Assembly (NCBI RefSeq): GCF_031179985.1
Contig: NZ_JAPSHJ010000001.1
Location: 9,392 to 73,391 of the forward strand
Length of the DNA: 64,000 bases
Reading direction: 5' to 3'
DNA from: Arthrobacter sp.
GTDB taxonomy: Bacteria; Actinomycetota; Actinomycetes; Actinomycetales; Micrococcaceae
In this document: positions 1 to 8,022 of the stretch, one piece after another
Layout of the letters: each line of letters starts with the position of its first letter
Position numbering within the stretch: the first letter of the stretch is position 1
The notes under the pieces: model-generated
Databases searched by the model: none
What the model was told of the DNA's origin: nothing
What the model saw: only the letters and a program-made list of their open reading frames with translations
Translations under genes and position numbers: made by a program

Positions 1-186
1 GTATTCGGGACTGACAACATCACGAATCGCTTCTGTCAGCTGCGCATTGTCGGACGCGTCAATGTCCTTCAACGCATCCCATTCTGCGTCGCTCAGCATC
101 GAATAATCGAAATTCTTGACCAGAGAATCGCCCCTGCTTAAAGCGGTGCCGCTGCGCTTCCCTGGCGGGCACAAGAGGCACGACAT
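1..186 (-). CDS. partial hypothetical protein (C-terminus outside window)
   Basis: An open frame on the minus strand runs off the left edge. The readable stretch includes SMLSDAEWDALKDIDASDN, an acidic helix-forming sequence that looks like protein. I placed the start at an ATG at 184-186, but no clear ribosome binding site precedes it and the frame stays open upstream past position 300, so the start is a guess. I do not recognise a family. It would be transcribed divergently from the small zinc-ribbon gene at 253. Confidence 0.4.
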   Translation of the reverse strand, partial: MSCLLCPPGKRSGTALSRGDSLVKNFDYSMLSDAEWDALKDIDASDNAQLTEAIRDVVSPEY

Positions 187-252
187 AAACTTGGGGTGTT
201 CACGTTGCGATCGCGGTTTGCGGGGTAAGCGTGCGCCAGAACGGAGAGCGCC

Positions 253-396
253 ATGCTCAAGATCCTCCTGTGCAAACTGAATTTGCGCCACGCCTGGCAC
301 ATAGAATCCGCAGAGGATGGCAGCGGCCGCTATAGACGGTGCACACGGTGCGGTAAGTACGACCGTGACAGGGATGGCAGTGGCTTTATGCACTGA
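253..396 (+). CDS. 47-residue zinc-ribbon-like small protein
   Basis: A short gene starts at ATG 253 with GGAG about 6 bases upstream and ends at TGA 394-396. The protein opens MLKILLCKLNLRHAW and carries RRCTRCGKYD near residue 31. A Cys and His in the N-terminal part followed by a CxxC pair resembles the small DUF1660-type proteins (LLCKLfGHkW...CxRCG). Those are thought to bind one metal ion and have no assigned function. The resemblance is from memory of the motif, not a search. It overlaps nothing on its strand, and the phosphotransferase gene follows 82 bases downstream. Confidence 0.6.
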   Translation: MLKILLCKLNLRHAWHIESAEDGSGRYRRCTRCGKYDRDRDGSGFMH

Positions 397-478
397 GACC
401 CGCCCGAGTCAACGTCCTTCTCCCCTGCCGAGCCGCCGCAAGACTAGACTTCTGAAGATGTTTCCACCTGGGTTATCG

Positions 479-1414
479 ATGCTTTGGGAGTCGACCGAAC
501 CACAGAGCGCGCTGAAGAACAGATTTGGCCTGGGCAGCTTCGATGAAGCGGCCGGCTGGCTCACCAAAGTTCTGGCTGAAGCCTGGGCCATTGAAGTAAA
601 GGCCTGCGAGCGAATCATCATCAGCGACCACAACGCCATCGCCTGGATCAGCACGGATCGCGGAGCCTTGGTGGCAAAGTGGTCCCGAGATGAGGATCAG
701 TTCGCAAAATTTGCCGGAACCGCAGATCTGCTGGATGCGCTGCACAAAGAAGGGCTGCCAGTGGCGCCCCCGCTGGCGGCCACTGATGGCAGGCACCGGG
801 TGGTCATCGATTCCTCGTCCGTCACAGTGCAGCCTCACATAGACGGCAACCTGCTTGACATCACTGCCGACACTGCGGTCCGAAGGGCCGGGGCCTCTCT
901 GGCCCGCCTGCATCGCGCTTTGGCAACTCAGAAGGACAGCCGGCTGACCCGGCTAGGGCGGCACACAGGTGGAACCTTGGATTTGCGGCGGCGGATAGAG
1001 ACTTGGCTGCAGCATGAGGACACCGGGAGGGCGCCGGAAGCGTCCACAAGACTTCGTGACCAGATAGCCTCGCTGCCGCCGATCGACAGCCAGCCTCAAC
1101 TGATCCACAACGACTACAGGGCCTCCAACGTGGTCACCTGCGGTACAGAGGTCATCGCCGTTCTCGACTTCGACGAGGTCGCCTTGGACTACTGCGTCAC
1201 CGACCTTGCCAACGCATTCGTCTTGCTCGGGACCCGGTTCACCAACTGGCAACCAACACCGCCCAGCGTCCGCGAGGCTTTTCTGCACGGATACGAATCT
1301 GTGCGGCCACTTACACGGCTTGAACGCCAATGGCTGCACGCACTCGCGCTGTGGCGCGGAATCACTGCAATCCCGCCCGGCGATGACCCGGCCGGCTGGG
1401 CACGAGCTGTGTGA
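479..1414 (+). CDS. aminoglycoside-phosphotransferase-fold kinase
   Basis: This is a soluble kinase-like protein of about 311 residues in the APH/choline kinase superfamily. The phosphotransfer site is visible as LIHNDYRASNV (Brenner-type HxDxxxxN, with catalytic Asp and metal-binding Asn), followed by the second metal site in VLDFDEVALDY. The N-terminal lobe contains LVAKWS, the likely ATP-binding lysine. I chose ATG 479 (MLWEST) because the sequence before it is low-complexity and Arg/Pro-rich; ATG 458 in the same frame is an alternative. The substrate is unknown. Many environmental actinobacterial members are not resistance enzymes, so no resistance is claimed. Confidence 0.85.
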   Translation: MLWESTEPQSALKNRFGLGSFDEAAGWLTKVLAEAWAIEVKACERIIISDHNAIAWISTDRGALVAKWSRDEDQFAKFAGTADLLDALHKEGLPVAPPLAATDGRHRVVIDSSSVTVQPHIDGNLLDITADTAVRRAGASLARLHRALATQKDSRLTRLGRHTGGTLDLRRRIETWLQHEDTGRAPEASTRLRDQIASLPPIDSQPQLIHNDYRASNVVTCGTEVIAVLDFDEVALDYCVTDLANAFVLLGTRFTNWQPTPPSVREAFLHGYESVRPLTRLERQWLHALALWRGITAIPPGDDPAGWARAV

Positions 1415-1445
1415 TGTCCCTCCCGCAGTCGGCTATCGTGGTGCC

Positions 1446-1832
1446 ATGCCGAGCCGATTAGCTGTTATTGCCATCGATGCGATCCAGCCACAGGTGGTGG
1501 CCGATTTCTGGTGTGCCGTCCTTGACTGGCATGTTGTAGACGAGGATATGGACATCATCAGTATTGGACCACAGCATGGGAGCTCGCCTTCCATTGACAT
1601 CATCGCGGTACCCGAGGGCAAGACCGTCAAAAACCGGCTGCATTTCGACCTCCGGGCTGACGGCGTATCTACCGCGGAGGAGCTTGAGCGCCTGCTCGCC
1701 CTCGGCGCCCAGCGGACAGACGTGGGCCAGGGGCCGGACGTCAGTTGGGTGGTTCTCAGCGATCCCGAGGGAAACGAGTTCTGTCTGTTATCCCGATCCG
1801 TCCAGGACGTCGAAGACGAAAAATTGATGTAG
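1446..1832 (+). CDS. VOC (glyoxalase-like) family protein
   Basis: A 128-residue single-domain protein of the vicinal-oxygen-chelate superfamily, glyoxalase-6-like type. The N-terminal strand LAVIAIDAIQPQVVADFWC and the C-terminal DPEGNEFCLL are characteristic: the D-P-x-G-N-x-F/E-C ending is the usual last beta strand with its metal-ligand region. Most such small actinobacterial members have no proven reaction. The start is ATG 1446, 31 bases after the kinase stop, so the two genes may be co-transcribed. The longer upstream frame from 1206 only shadows the kinase gene. Confidence 0.85.
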   Translation: MPSRLAVIAIDAIQPQVVADFWCAVLDWHVVDEDMDIISIGPQHGSSPSIDIIAVPEGKTVKNRLHFDLRADGVSTAEELERLLALGAQRTDVGQGPDVSWVVLSDPEGNEFCLLSRSVQDVEDEKLM

Positions 1833-1864
1833 TCGGCGCGACCAGTGCCAACGTCAGGGTCTGA

Positions 1865-2237
1865 GTACAAAAACTCCTACCGGCCCTCCAGGCCGCAACT
1901 GACGCGGACGAAACGTTCGCCACCCTCAGCACGCGTGGCGAAGGCGCATCGGACATGCTGATGCAGGTTTCGGCCGGCAAGGACAGGCTGCTCGTCTGGG
2001 CTACGAAGAGCGGCGCCTCCCTCGGCGACGATGACCAGAACGAACTGGAGAAACTCATCAACGAGGTCCTGGACAAGGCCGACGACGGTTCCTCACCGAC
2101 AGCCACAAGCTCACTCACCAGCACAGCAACCGTCTCCCCCGTCCCCGACAGCGACCGGACCCGACAACACCTCCGAGCCGTCGCCGTCGGGCACAAAACT
2201 TGAGGAAGCTACCGATGACCCCACATCTACGGCCTAG
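1865..2237 (+). pseudogene. remnant of a hypothetical gene, no start and probable frameshift
   Basis: A protein-like frame begins directly after a stop at 1862-1864 with no start codon (VQKLLPALQAATDADETF...), then continues through MLMQVSAGKDRLLVWATKSG and an acidic helix ending near LINEVLDKADDGS. After about 2100 the composition is more natural in the neighbouring frame, which ends ...SPSGTKLEEATDDPTSTA at 2237. The pattern suggests the 3' part of a decayed gene with a frameshift around 2090-2110. I do not recognise the family. An internal ATG at 1955 could still make an 82-residue protein, so a small functional gene cannot be excluded. Confidence 0.35.
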
Positions 2238-2274
2238 GGGCGGGAGGCAGCAGCTGAGCCGATAGAGTAGGCGG

Positions 2275-3300
2275 ATGTCAAAAGCTGTGATTTTGGGGGG
2301 AACCGGGGTTATCGGACAGGCTGCGGCACGCCGATTGCTGGCCGCCGGCTGGCAGGTCGATGTGTGCAGCCGTAACCCTGGCCGGATGCCGGCCGATCTG
2401 GCAGCCAAGGGTGCACGGCACCGGATCCTGGACAGGGCGGATGCTTCGTCACTTCGGTCAGTCTTGGGCGATGGCGCGGATCTGCTGGTCGACTGCCTTG
2501 CCTTTTCTGCCGCAGACGCCCGGCTCGTGATCCCTTTCCTTGGGTCCGTCGGGTCGACAGTGATGATCTCAAGCAAGGCTGTTTACGTCGACGGCGCCGG
2601 CCGGCACGTCAACTCTGAAGTGCGCCCGCAATTCAACGGCCCCATCTCTGAGACGAACCCGACGCTGGCTCCCGGGAGCGGCGACCACAATACGGCTGAA
2701 GGCTATGGCCCCAACAAGGTGGCTGCAGAACACACCTTCCTGGACAGCGGGCATCCGGTTACCGTCATCAGAGGCTCAAAAGTTCATGGACAGGGTGCCG
2801 CTCCCGCACGCGAATGGTACTTCGTGAAGCGGATCCTGGACGGTCGATCCGCTATTTTCCTCCGGAACGGCGGAAGGTCAATCGATCACACCAGCGCCGC
2901 CGTTAACCTCGCAGTGCTGATCGAAACTGTCGCAGGCCTTCCTGGATCCCGCGTGCTCAATGGAGCAGATCCTGATGCGCCGACTGTGCTGGAGATTGCG
3001 CGCACCGCTGCCGGGCATTTTCGGCACTCCTGGGCCGAAGTGTTTTCGGAAGGGGACTCCACGTCCGACGTCGGACGCACGCCTTGGGATACCGCCTCGC
3101 CAATCGTGCTGGACATGAGCGCTGCCGCCAAACTCGGTTATATTCCCGTGGGAACATACGCGCAAACCGTGGCCGAAACACTCGATTGGCTCGCTGGCGC
3201 CTTCCGCAAGGATGGTGCAGGAGCCCAGGACCTGCCCTTCTTTGAAGGACGCTTCGATTACGCTGCCGAAGATGAGTACCTGAAAATACTTACGCCCTGA
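2275..3300 (+). CDS. NAD(P)-dependent epimerase/dehydratase (extended SDR)
   Basis: A 341-residue Rossmann enzyme. GGTGVIG at residues 8-14 is the dinucleotide-binding glycine motif, and ISSKAVYVDG followed by YGPNKVAAE supplies the Ser/Tyr/Lys catalytic set of extended short-chain dehydrogenases. The length fits nucleotide-sugar or reductase-type family members; the substrate cannot be read from sequence. The gene converges on the LacI-type repressor, and the two coding ends overlap by 11 bases (3290-3300). Confidence 0.88.
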   Translation: MSKAVILGGTGVIGQAAARRLLAAGWQVDVCSRNPGRMPADLAAKGARHRILDRADASSLRSVLGDGADLLVDCLAFSAADARLVIPFLGSVGSTVMISSKAVYVDGAGRHVNSEVRPQFNGPISETNPTLAPGSGDHNTAEGYGPNKVAAEHTFLDSGHPVTVIRGSKVHGQGAAPAREWYFVKRILDGRSAIFLRNGGRSIDHTSAAVNLAVLIETVAGLPGSRVLNGADPDAPTVLEIARTAAGHFRHSWAEVFSEGDSTSDVGRTPWDTASPIVLDMSAAAKLGYIPVGTYAQTVAETLDWLAGAFRKDGAGAQDLPFFEGRFDYAAEDEYLKILTP

Positions 3301-4399
3301 CGTCGGGATCCCGCGGGGCTGCCGTGCTCTCGCGGACCACCAGGGTCGTGGGGACAAGGATCATGCCGGGTTCGGTGGAACTACTCCGGATCTGTCGGAG
3401 GATGTCGTCCACGCAGCGGTGCCCCACCTGCGCGAAGTCCTGGTGAACTGTAGTAAGGGGCGGGCTGTAGGACGACGCTTCCGGAACGTCGTCGAATCCC
3501 ACCAGACTGATGTCTTCAGGGACTGCCTTGCCCTTCTCCCGGAACGCCCGCAGGACGCCAAGGGCCATGTGATCGTTTGCAGTGAAAACAGCCGTGCAGC
3601 CCTCCTGCCCGGCGAGCCAGAGTCCGGCTTCGTAGCCCGACTCGGCCGACCAGTCTCCCCGCACCACCGGCGGGACGTCCTTTCCGTGAGCCAGCAGGGT
3701 TTCCCGCCAGGCCCGCTGTCGCCGTCCACTCGCGAATGATTCCTCCGGTCCGGCCACATGCCAGACGGTCTGATGCCCCAGGCCAAGGAGATGCTCCACT
3801 GCCTTGTGCGCGCCGTCGGCCTGGTCCGTATCCACCACGCTGTACTTCTCACCGGCATTGGAGTCCACGACGACGACCTTGACTCCCGGGGGCACCGAGA
3901 CTGTAGCGGCATCCAGGAGGTGGATCTCCATAATGGCGATAACTCCGTCGACGGCCAACTCCCCCATGCGTGAGAAAGCTCCCTGCACTTCCGCCTGAGT
4001 CGGTGCTGTCACCGGGATAAGGGTGATGGCGTAGTCCTTTTTTGCGGCGTGCAGGGCGATGGCCTCCAGCGTCCTGACGTTACCGATCGAGGAGAGGGAG
4101 AAGAGAATAACGCCGATAGTGCGGAAGCTGCCGCGTTTCAGGGCACGGGCAGCGCTGTTGGGCCGGTATCCGAGTTCGTTCATGGCGGAGATGACTTGCT
4201 GGCGGGTCGCTTCAATGACATCCGGGCTGCCGTTGGAAACCCTGGAGACTGTCTGTGAAGACACACCGGCAAGCTCTGCCACATCGGCCATGGATACCCG
4301 CCGCTTCCGGTCACGAGCCGGAGATCCCTGCCGGACTTCCGCGGCAGCAGGGCGAGGTTGACCAGACTTTGTGAGCATGCCAACATCGTACCCAATCAT
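3290..4399 (-). CDS. LacI-family transcriptional repressor
   Basis: A 369-residue repressor with a basic N-terminal tail, then the LacI helix-turn-helix (MADVAELAGVSSQTVSRVSN) at about residues 37-56. The hinge YRPNSAARALK follows, and then a periplasmic-binding-protein-like effector domain with ISLVGFDDVPEASSYSPPLT near the C-terminus. It is divergent from a sugar ABC importer and very likely controls it in response to the imported sugar. The start is uncertain: ATG 4399 has a distant GGAG upstream, while ATG 4378 is also possible. One operator palindrome touches the 4399 start, so autoregulation is likely. Confidence 0.92.
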   Translation of the reverse strand: MIGYDVGMLTKSGQPRPAAAEVRQGSPARDRKRRVSMADVAELAGVSSQTVSRVSNGSPDVIEATRQQVISAMNELGYRPNSAARALKRGSFRTIGVILFSLSSIGNVRTLEAIALHAAKKDYAITLIPVTAPTQAEVQGAFSRMGELAVDGVIAIMEIHLLDAATVSVPPGVKVVVVDSNAGEKYSVVDTDQADGAHKAVEHLLGLGHQTVWHVAGPEESFASGRRQRAWRETLLAHGKDVPPVVRGDWSAESGYEAGLWLAGQEGCTAVFTANDHMALGVLRAFREKGKAVPEDISLVGFDDVPEASSYSPPLTTVHQDFAQVGHRCVDDILRQIRSSSTEPGMILVPTTLVVRESTAAPRDPDVRA

Positions 4400-4446
4400 G
4401 TTTACGTAAACACTCCATTACGGGTCGAGGGATGTTTACGTAACCA
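4399..4446. promoter_or_regulatory. paired LacI-type operators
   Basis: Two near-identical palindromes lie between the divergent repressor and importer genes. TGTTTACGTAAACA at 4399-4412 is a perfect 14-bp palindrome, and TGTTTACGTAACCA at 4433-4446 differs from it at one base. Their centres are 34 bp apart, just over three helical turns. The central CG step and symmetry are typical of LacI-family operators. This supports repression of the importer and of the repressor gene itself. Confidence 0.85.
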
Positions 4447-4486
4447 AAGCCCTGCCCCACTCGCCTGAGAACGCAAAGGATCTTTC

Positions 4487-5413
4487 ATGACAATGGCGTC
4501 CCCCACGTTGGCCGCGCCCGCGGCTTCCGCTGCAATCCAGCGAAGACCCCGCCGGCGACCGTGGACAGGATGGTGGTTCATCGGCCCTTTCATGGCGGTG
4601 TTTGCCTTGGTATTCCTCGCGCCAATCACCTACTCGATCTACCTGAGCGTCTTCCGGAACCAGCTCATCGGCGGAAGCGCCTTCGTCGGCCTCGACAATT
4701 ACGTCCGCGCCCTGACTGATCCGCAGTTCTGGTCTGCACTGGGGCGGGTCTCACTGTTCCTCACCGTCCAGGTACCGGTGATGCTCTCTATCGCACTGCT
4801 TGTGGCCCTTGCGCTGGACAGCGGCCGCTTGTACGGGAAATCCTTCTTCCGCATCTCCATCTTCCTTCCCTACGCGGTACCCGCTGTGGTGGCCGCCCTC
4901 ATGTGGGGATTCATGTACGGAACCCGCTTCGGGTTGGTCGGGAACATCAACCAGGCATTCGGGCTGTCACTGCCGAGCCCGCTGTCCGCGGACCTCGTCC
5001 TTCTCTCGATCGGGAACATCGTGACGTGGGAGTTCATCGGCTACAACATGCTGATCTTCTTTTCCGCCCTTACGGTGATTCCGAAGTCGCTCTACGAGGC
5101 AGCCGAAATCGACGGGGCGGGGCAGCTCAGGATCATTACAGCCATCAAACTGCCAGCCATCCGGGGCGCCATTGTTGTTGCGACGATTTTCTCCGTCATC
5201 GGAAGCTTCCAGCTCTTCAACGAACCGAGCATCCTCAAAAGCCTGTCGCCAAACACCATTTCCACATTCTTCACCCCCAATCTGTACGCCTACTCCCTCT
5301 CCTTCTCAGGCCAGCAGTACAACTACTCCGCCACAGTTGCCATCATCATGGGCCTGCTCACGATGGCAATCGCCTTCGCCGTTCAGGTTCGCGGCATGCG
5401 AAAGGAACGCTGA
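4487..5413 (+). CDS. sugar ABC transporter permease (MalF type)
   Basis: A 308-residue inner-membrane permease with about six hydrophobic segments; the first is near residues 28-50 (WWFIGPFMAVFALVFLAPI). The cytoplasmic EAA loop that docks the ATPase is visible as EAAEIDGAGQLRIITAIKLP. It is the first gene of the importer and is followed after two bases by the second permease. No ATP-binding subunit is encoded nearby, so it probably uses a shared MsiK-type ATPase, as is common for actinobacterial sugar importers. Confidence 0.93.
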   Translation: MTMASPTLAAPAASAAIQRRPRRRPWTGWWFIGPFMAVFALVFLAPITYSIYLSVFRNQLIGGSAFVGLDNYVRALTDPQFWSALGRVSLFLTVQVPVMLSIALLVALALDSGRLYGKSFFRISIFLPYAVPAVVAALMWGFMYGTRFGLVGNINQAFGLSLPSPLSADLVLLSIGNIVTWEFIGYNMLIFFSALTVIPKSLYEAAEIDGAGQLRIITAIKLPAIRGAIVVATIFSVIGSFQLFNEPSILKSLSPNTISTFFTPNLYAYSLSFSGQQYNYSATVAIIMGLLTMAIAFAVQVRGMRKER

Positions 5414-5415
5414 CC

Positions 5416-6357
5416 ATGAGCGCCCCCACGGCCACCCGCCCTGGCACCATCCCCCCGGCTGGACGAACCGCCTCCCCAGTGCGGCTCCGGTCCTCTCGAA
5501 CTGCCCCGAAGCGCCGATCGCGGAGAAGTATAGGGCTGACTCTCGCCATGGGGCTGGTTCTCCTCTACAGCCTTGCCCCGCTGTTCTGGCTGCTCGTCAA
5601 CTCCACCAAAACCCAGGAAGGACTCTTCAGCTCCTTCGGCCTCTGGTTCGACGATGACTTCGCCCTGTGGGACAACATCGCCCGTACCGCCACCTATGAC
5701 GACGGAATTTTCCTCCGCTGGCTCGCCAACACCCTCCTGTACGTGGTTCTCGGCGCCGGGGGCGCCACCTTCCTTGCCGTGCTTGGCGGCTACGCGCTCG
5801 CCAAGTTCGACTTCCCGGGCAAGAAGGGGGTTTTCGCCGTAGTCATTGGCGCAGTGGCAGTACCAGGTACAGCGCTGGCTGTTCCAACCTTCCTCATGTT
5901 CAGCCAAATGGGCCTAACAAACACCCCCTGGGCCGTAATCATCCCCTCCCTCATCTCCCCCTTCGGCCTCTACCTCATGTGGACGTTCGCCTCCGAAGCA
6001 ATCCCCACCGAAATCCTGGAGTCCGCCCGCATTGATGGAGCCAGTGAAGCGCGTACGTTTTTCCAGGTCTGCCTACCCTTGTTGACGCCGGGCATTGTCA
6101 CTGTGCTGCTGTTCACCATGGTCGCGACATGGAACAACTACTTCCTCCCGCTGATCATGCTGAAGAACCCGGACTGGTACCCGCTCACCCTTGGCCTGAA
6201 CGCATGGAACGCGCAGGCCGCCACCGCCGGAGGCGAAGCGATCTTCAACCTCGTCATTACCGGATCGCTGCTCACCATCCTTCCCCTCATCGCCGCCTTC
6301 CTGCTCCTGCAGCGCTATTGGCAGTCCGGGCTGTCGGCCGGAAGCGTCAAAGAATAA
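5416..6357 (+). CDS. sugar ABC transporter permease (MalG type)
   Basis: A 313-residue permease with a long, basic, Pro/Arg-rich cytoplasmic N-terminus followed by about six membrane spans starting near residue 43. The EAA loop reads ESARIDGASEARTFFQVCLP. The gene starts at ATG 5416, two bases after the stop of the upstream permease, so translation is probably coupled. With that permease it forms the heterodimeric channel of a carbohydrate importer. Confidence 0.93.
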   Translation: MSAPTATRPGTIPPAGRTASPVRLRSSRTAPKRRSRRSIGLTLAMGLVLLYSLAPLFWLLVNSTKTQEGLFSSFGLWFDDDFALWDNIARTATYDDGIFLRWLANTLLYVVLGAGGATFLAVLGGYALAKFDFPGKKGVFAVVIGAVAVPGTALAVPTFLMFSQMGLTNTPWAVIIPSLISPFGLYLMWTFASEAIPTEILESARIDGASEARTFFQVCLPLLTPGIVTVLLFTMVATWNNYFLPLIMLKNPDWYPLTLGLNAWNAQAATAGGEAIFNLVITGSLLTILPLIAAFLLLQRYWQSGLSAGSVKE

Positions 6358-6459
6358 CGTCCTTCTCCCACCATTGGTCCGTCCCAGCGGGCTCCGCAGA
6401 ACGTACTGGGCACCACCGCACTCCGCACATGCACCACTAACGCAAGTAGAAGGAAGACC

Positions 6460-7800
6460 ATGAATAAAACCCTGACCCGTCGCGGCCTGCTGCAAGGTTC
6501 GGCAGTCGCAGCAGCACTGGCACTGAGCCTTACCGGCTGCGGGGGCGGCGCCCCGACAGCCCAGCAGACCGTCAGCAGCAGCGCCGTCGAAGAAGCCCTC
6601 CAAAAGGGCGGCAAGCTCACTGTATGGGCTTGGGAGCCGACGCTTAAGAAAGTCGTCGAGGGCTTCGAAGCCAAGTACCCCAACGTGGACGTTGAACTGG
6701 TCAACGCCGGTACGGGCAATGACCAGTACACCGCCCTTCAGAACGCCATTTCGGCAGGATCCGGCGTCCCTGACGTAGCACAGATCGAGTACTACGCACT
6801 CCCCCAGTTTTCGCTTGCCAAGTCTGTAACTGATCTCTCCCAGTTCGGCGCCTCGGAACTGAAGGACACCTTCACCCCCGGCCCATGGGCTTCGGTGCAG
6901 GCAGCAGGCGGGGTTTACGGGCTGCCTATGGACTCAGGTCCCATGGCCCTGTTCTACAACAAAGAGGTGTTCGACAAACACGGGATAGCCGTGCCCAAGA
7001 CCTGGGACGAATTCCTGGAAGCCGGCCGCGCCTTGAAGAAGGCGGATCCAAACGCGTACATCGCCAACGACACGGGCGACGCGGGCTTTACGACGAGCAT
7101 GATCTGGCAGGCCGGCGGAAAGCCGTACAAGGTGGAAGGCAGCAACGTTACCGTCAACTTCTCCGATGAAGGCTCCAGCAAATTCACCGAAACCTGGCAG
7201 AAGCTTATCGACGAGAAACTCCTGGCTCCCGTCGGTTCCTGGAGCGATGAGTGGTACAAGGGCCTTGGCAGCGGCACTATCGCCACTTTGCCCATCGGTG
7301 CCTGGATGCCCGGCAACCTCTCCTCTGGTGTGGCCGAAGGAGAAGGCAAATGGCGCGCGGCGCCCCTTCCCCAGTGGGAGGAAGGCGGCAAGAGCAGCTC
7401 CGAAAACGGTGGAAGCTCACTGGCCATCCCGGCCGCGGGCAGCCAGGCTGCCCTTGCCTACGGCTTCCTCGAATACTCCAATGTCGACGACGGCGTGAAG
7501 ACCCGCATTGACGGCGGCTCCTTCCCCGCCACGGCAAAGGAAATCTCTTCCCCCGAGTTCCTCAACGCGGAATTCAAGTACTTCGGCGGCCAGCAGGCCA
7601 ACAAGGTCTTTGCTGAGTCCGCTCAGAACGTGGTCCAGGGCTGGTCCTACCTGCCATTCCAGGTGTACGCCAACAGCATTTTCAACGACACCGTTGGCCA
7701 GGCCTACGTCTCCGATACGAAACTCACCGATGGGCTGGCCTCCTGGCAAAAGGCAACGGTCAAGTACGGCTCCGAGCAGGGCTTCACCCTAAAGGAGTAG
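6460..7800 (+). CDS. sugar ABC transporter substrate-binding lipoprotein
   Basis: A 446-residue family-1 extracellular binding protein. The N-terminus has a twin-arginine-like TRRGLLQG followed by a hydrophobic stretch and the lipobox LTGC, so it is probably exported through Tat and lipid-anchored. The mature part opens with GKLTVWAWEPTLKKVVEGF and contains the usual ALFYNKEVFDKHGI and PKTWDEFLEAG. It lies 102 bases after the second permease and is followed by a strong terminator, so it closes the operon. The transported sugar is unknown; no glycosidase gene accompanies the importer. Confidence 0.93.
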   Translation: MNKTLTRRGLLQGSAVAAALALSLTGCGGGAPTAQQTVSSSAVEEALQKGGKLTVWAWEPTLKKVVEGFEAKYPNVDVELVNAGTGNDQYTALQNAISAGSGVPDVAQIEYYALPQFSLAKSVTDLSQFGASELKDTFTPGPWASVQAAGGVYGLPMDSGPMALFYNKEVFDKHGIAVPKTWDEFLEAGRALKKADPNAYIANDTGDAGFTTSMIWQAGGKPYKVEGSNVTVNFSDEGSSKFTETWQKLIDEKLLAPVGSWSDEWYKGLGSGTIATLPIGAWMPGNLSSGVAEGEGKWRAAPLPQWEEGGKSSSENGGSSLAIPAAGSQAALAYGFLEYSNVDDGVKTRIDGGSFPATAKEISSPEFLNAEFKYFGGQQANKVFAESAQNVVQGWSYLPFQVYANSIFNDTVGQAYVSDTKLTDGLASWQKATVKYGSEQGFTLKE

Positions 7801-7813
7801 AAGAAACACAGTG

Positions 7814-7840
7814 GGGGCGCGGGCACAACGCCCGCGCCCC
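7814..7840 (+). terminator. rho-independent-type hairpin after the importer operon
   Basis: A perfect 11-bp GC-rich stem (GGGGCGCGGGC / GCCCGCGCCCC) with a 5-base loop begins 13 bases after the binding-protein stop. It is followed by a T-rich stretch (atcatttctc). Confidence 0.85.
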
Positions 7841-7867
7841 ATCATTTCTCATCAGGCACGCCGGTAA

Positions 7868-8001
7868 TCACGCGTCGCGAAGCGCCAGGGCCGCCTGGAC
7901 CAGCCAGAGGGTGAATACGGCGGCGTAGCCCAAGGCGAACACCTGGCCCGGGGCGAGGTGGAGGAAGAAGCCGGCAGAGTGCACCGCTCGTTCAGTCAAT
8001 C
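7868..8001 (-). pseudogene. small membrane-protein ORF, probably a C-terminal remnant
   Basis: A minus-strand frame encodes about 44 residues with one strong membrane segment (FFLHLAPGQVFALGYAAVF then TLWLVQAALALRDA), ending at TGA 7868-7870. It begins right after an in-frame stop, with only TTG or GTG as possible starts and no visible ribosome binding site. It reads like the last helix or two of a larger membrane protein. It could instead be a real single-span peptide. Confidence 0.35.
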
Positions 8002-8022
8002 ATCCAGGAGGCAACAGAGCAG

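Noticed and set aside
317..478. N-terminal extension of the phosphotransferase gene.
   Set aside because: The extra 54 residues are low-complexity and overlap the small zinc-ribbon gene; ATG 479 or 458 gives a normal family start.
458..1414. Antibiotic resistance gene.
   Set aside because: The APH fold is shared by many kinases of small molecules; nothing in the sequence or context points to aminoglycosides.
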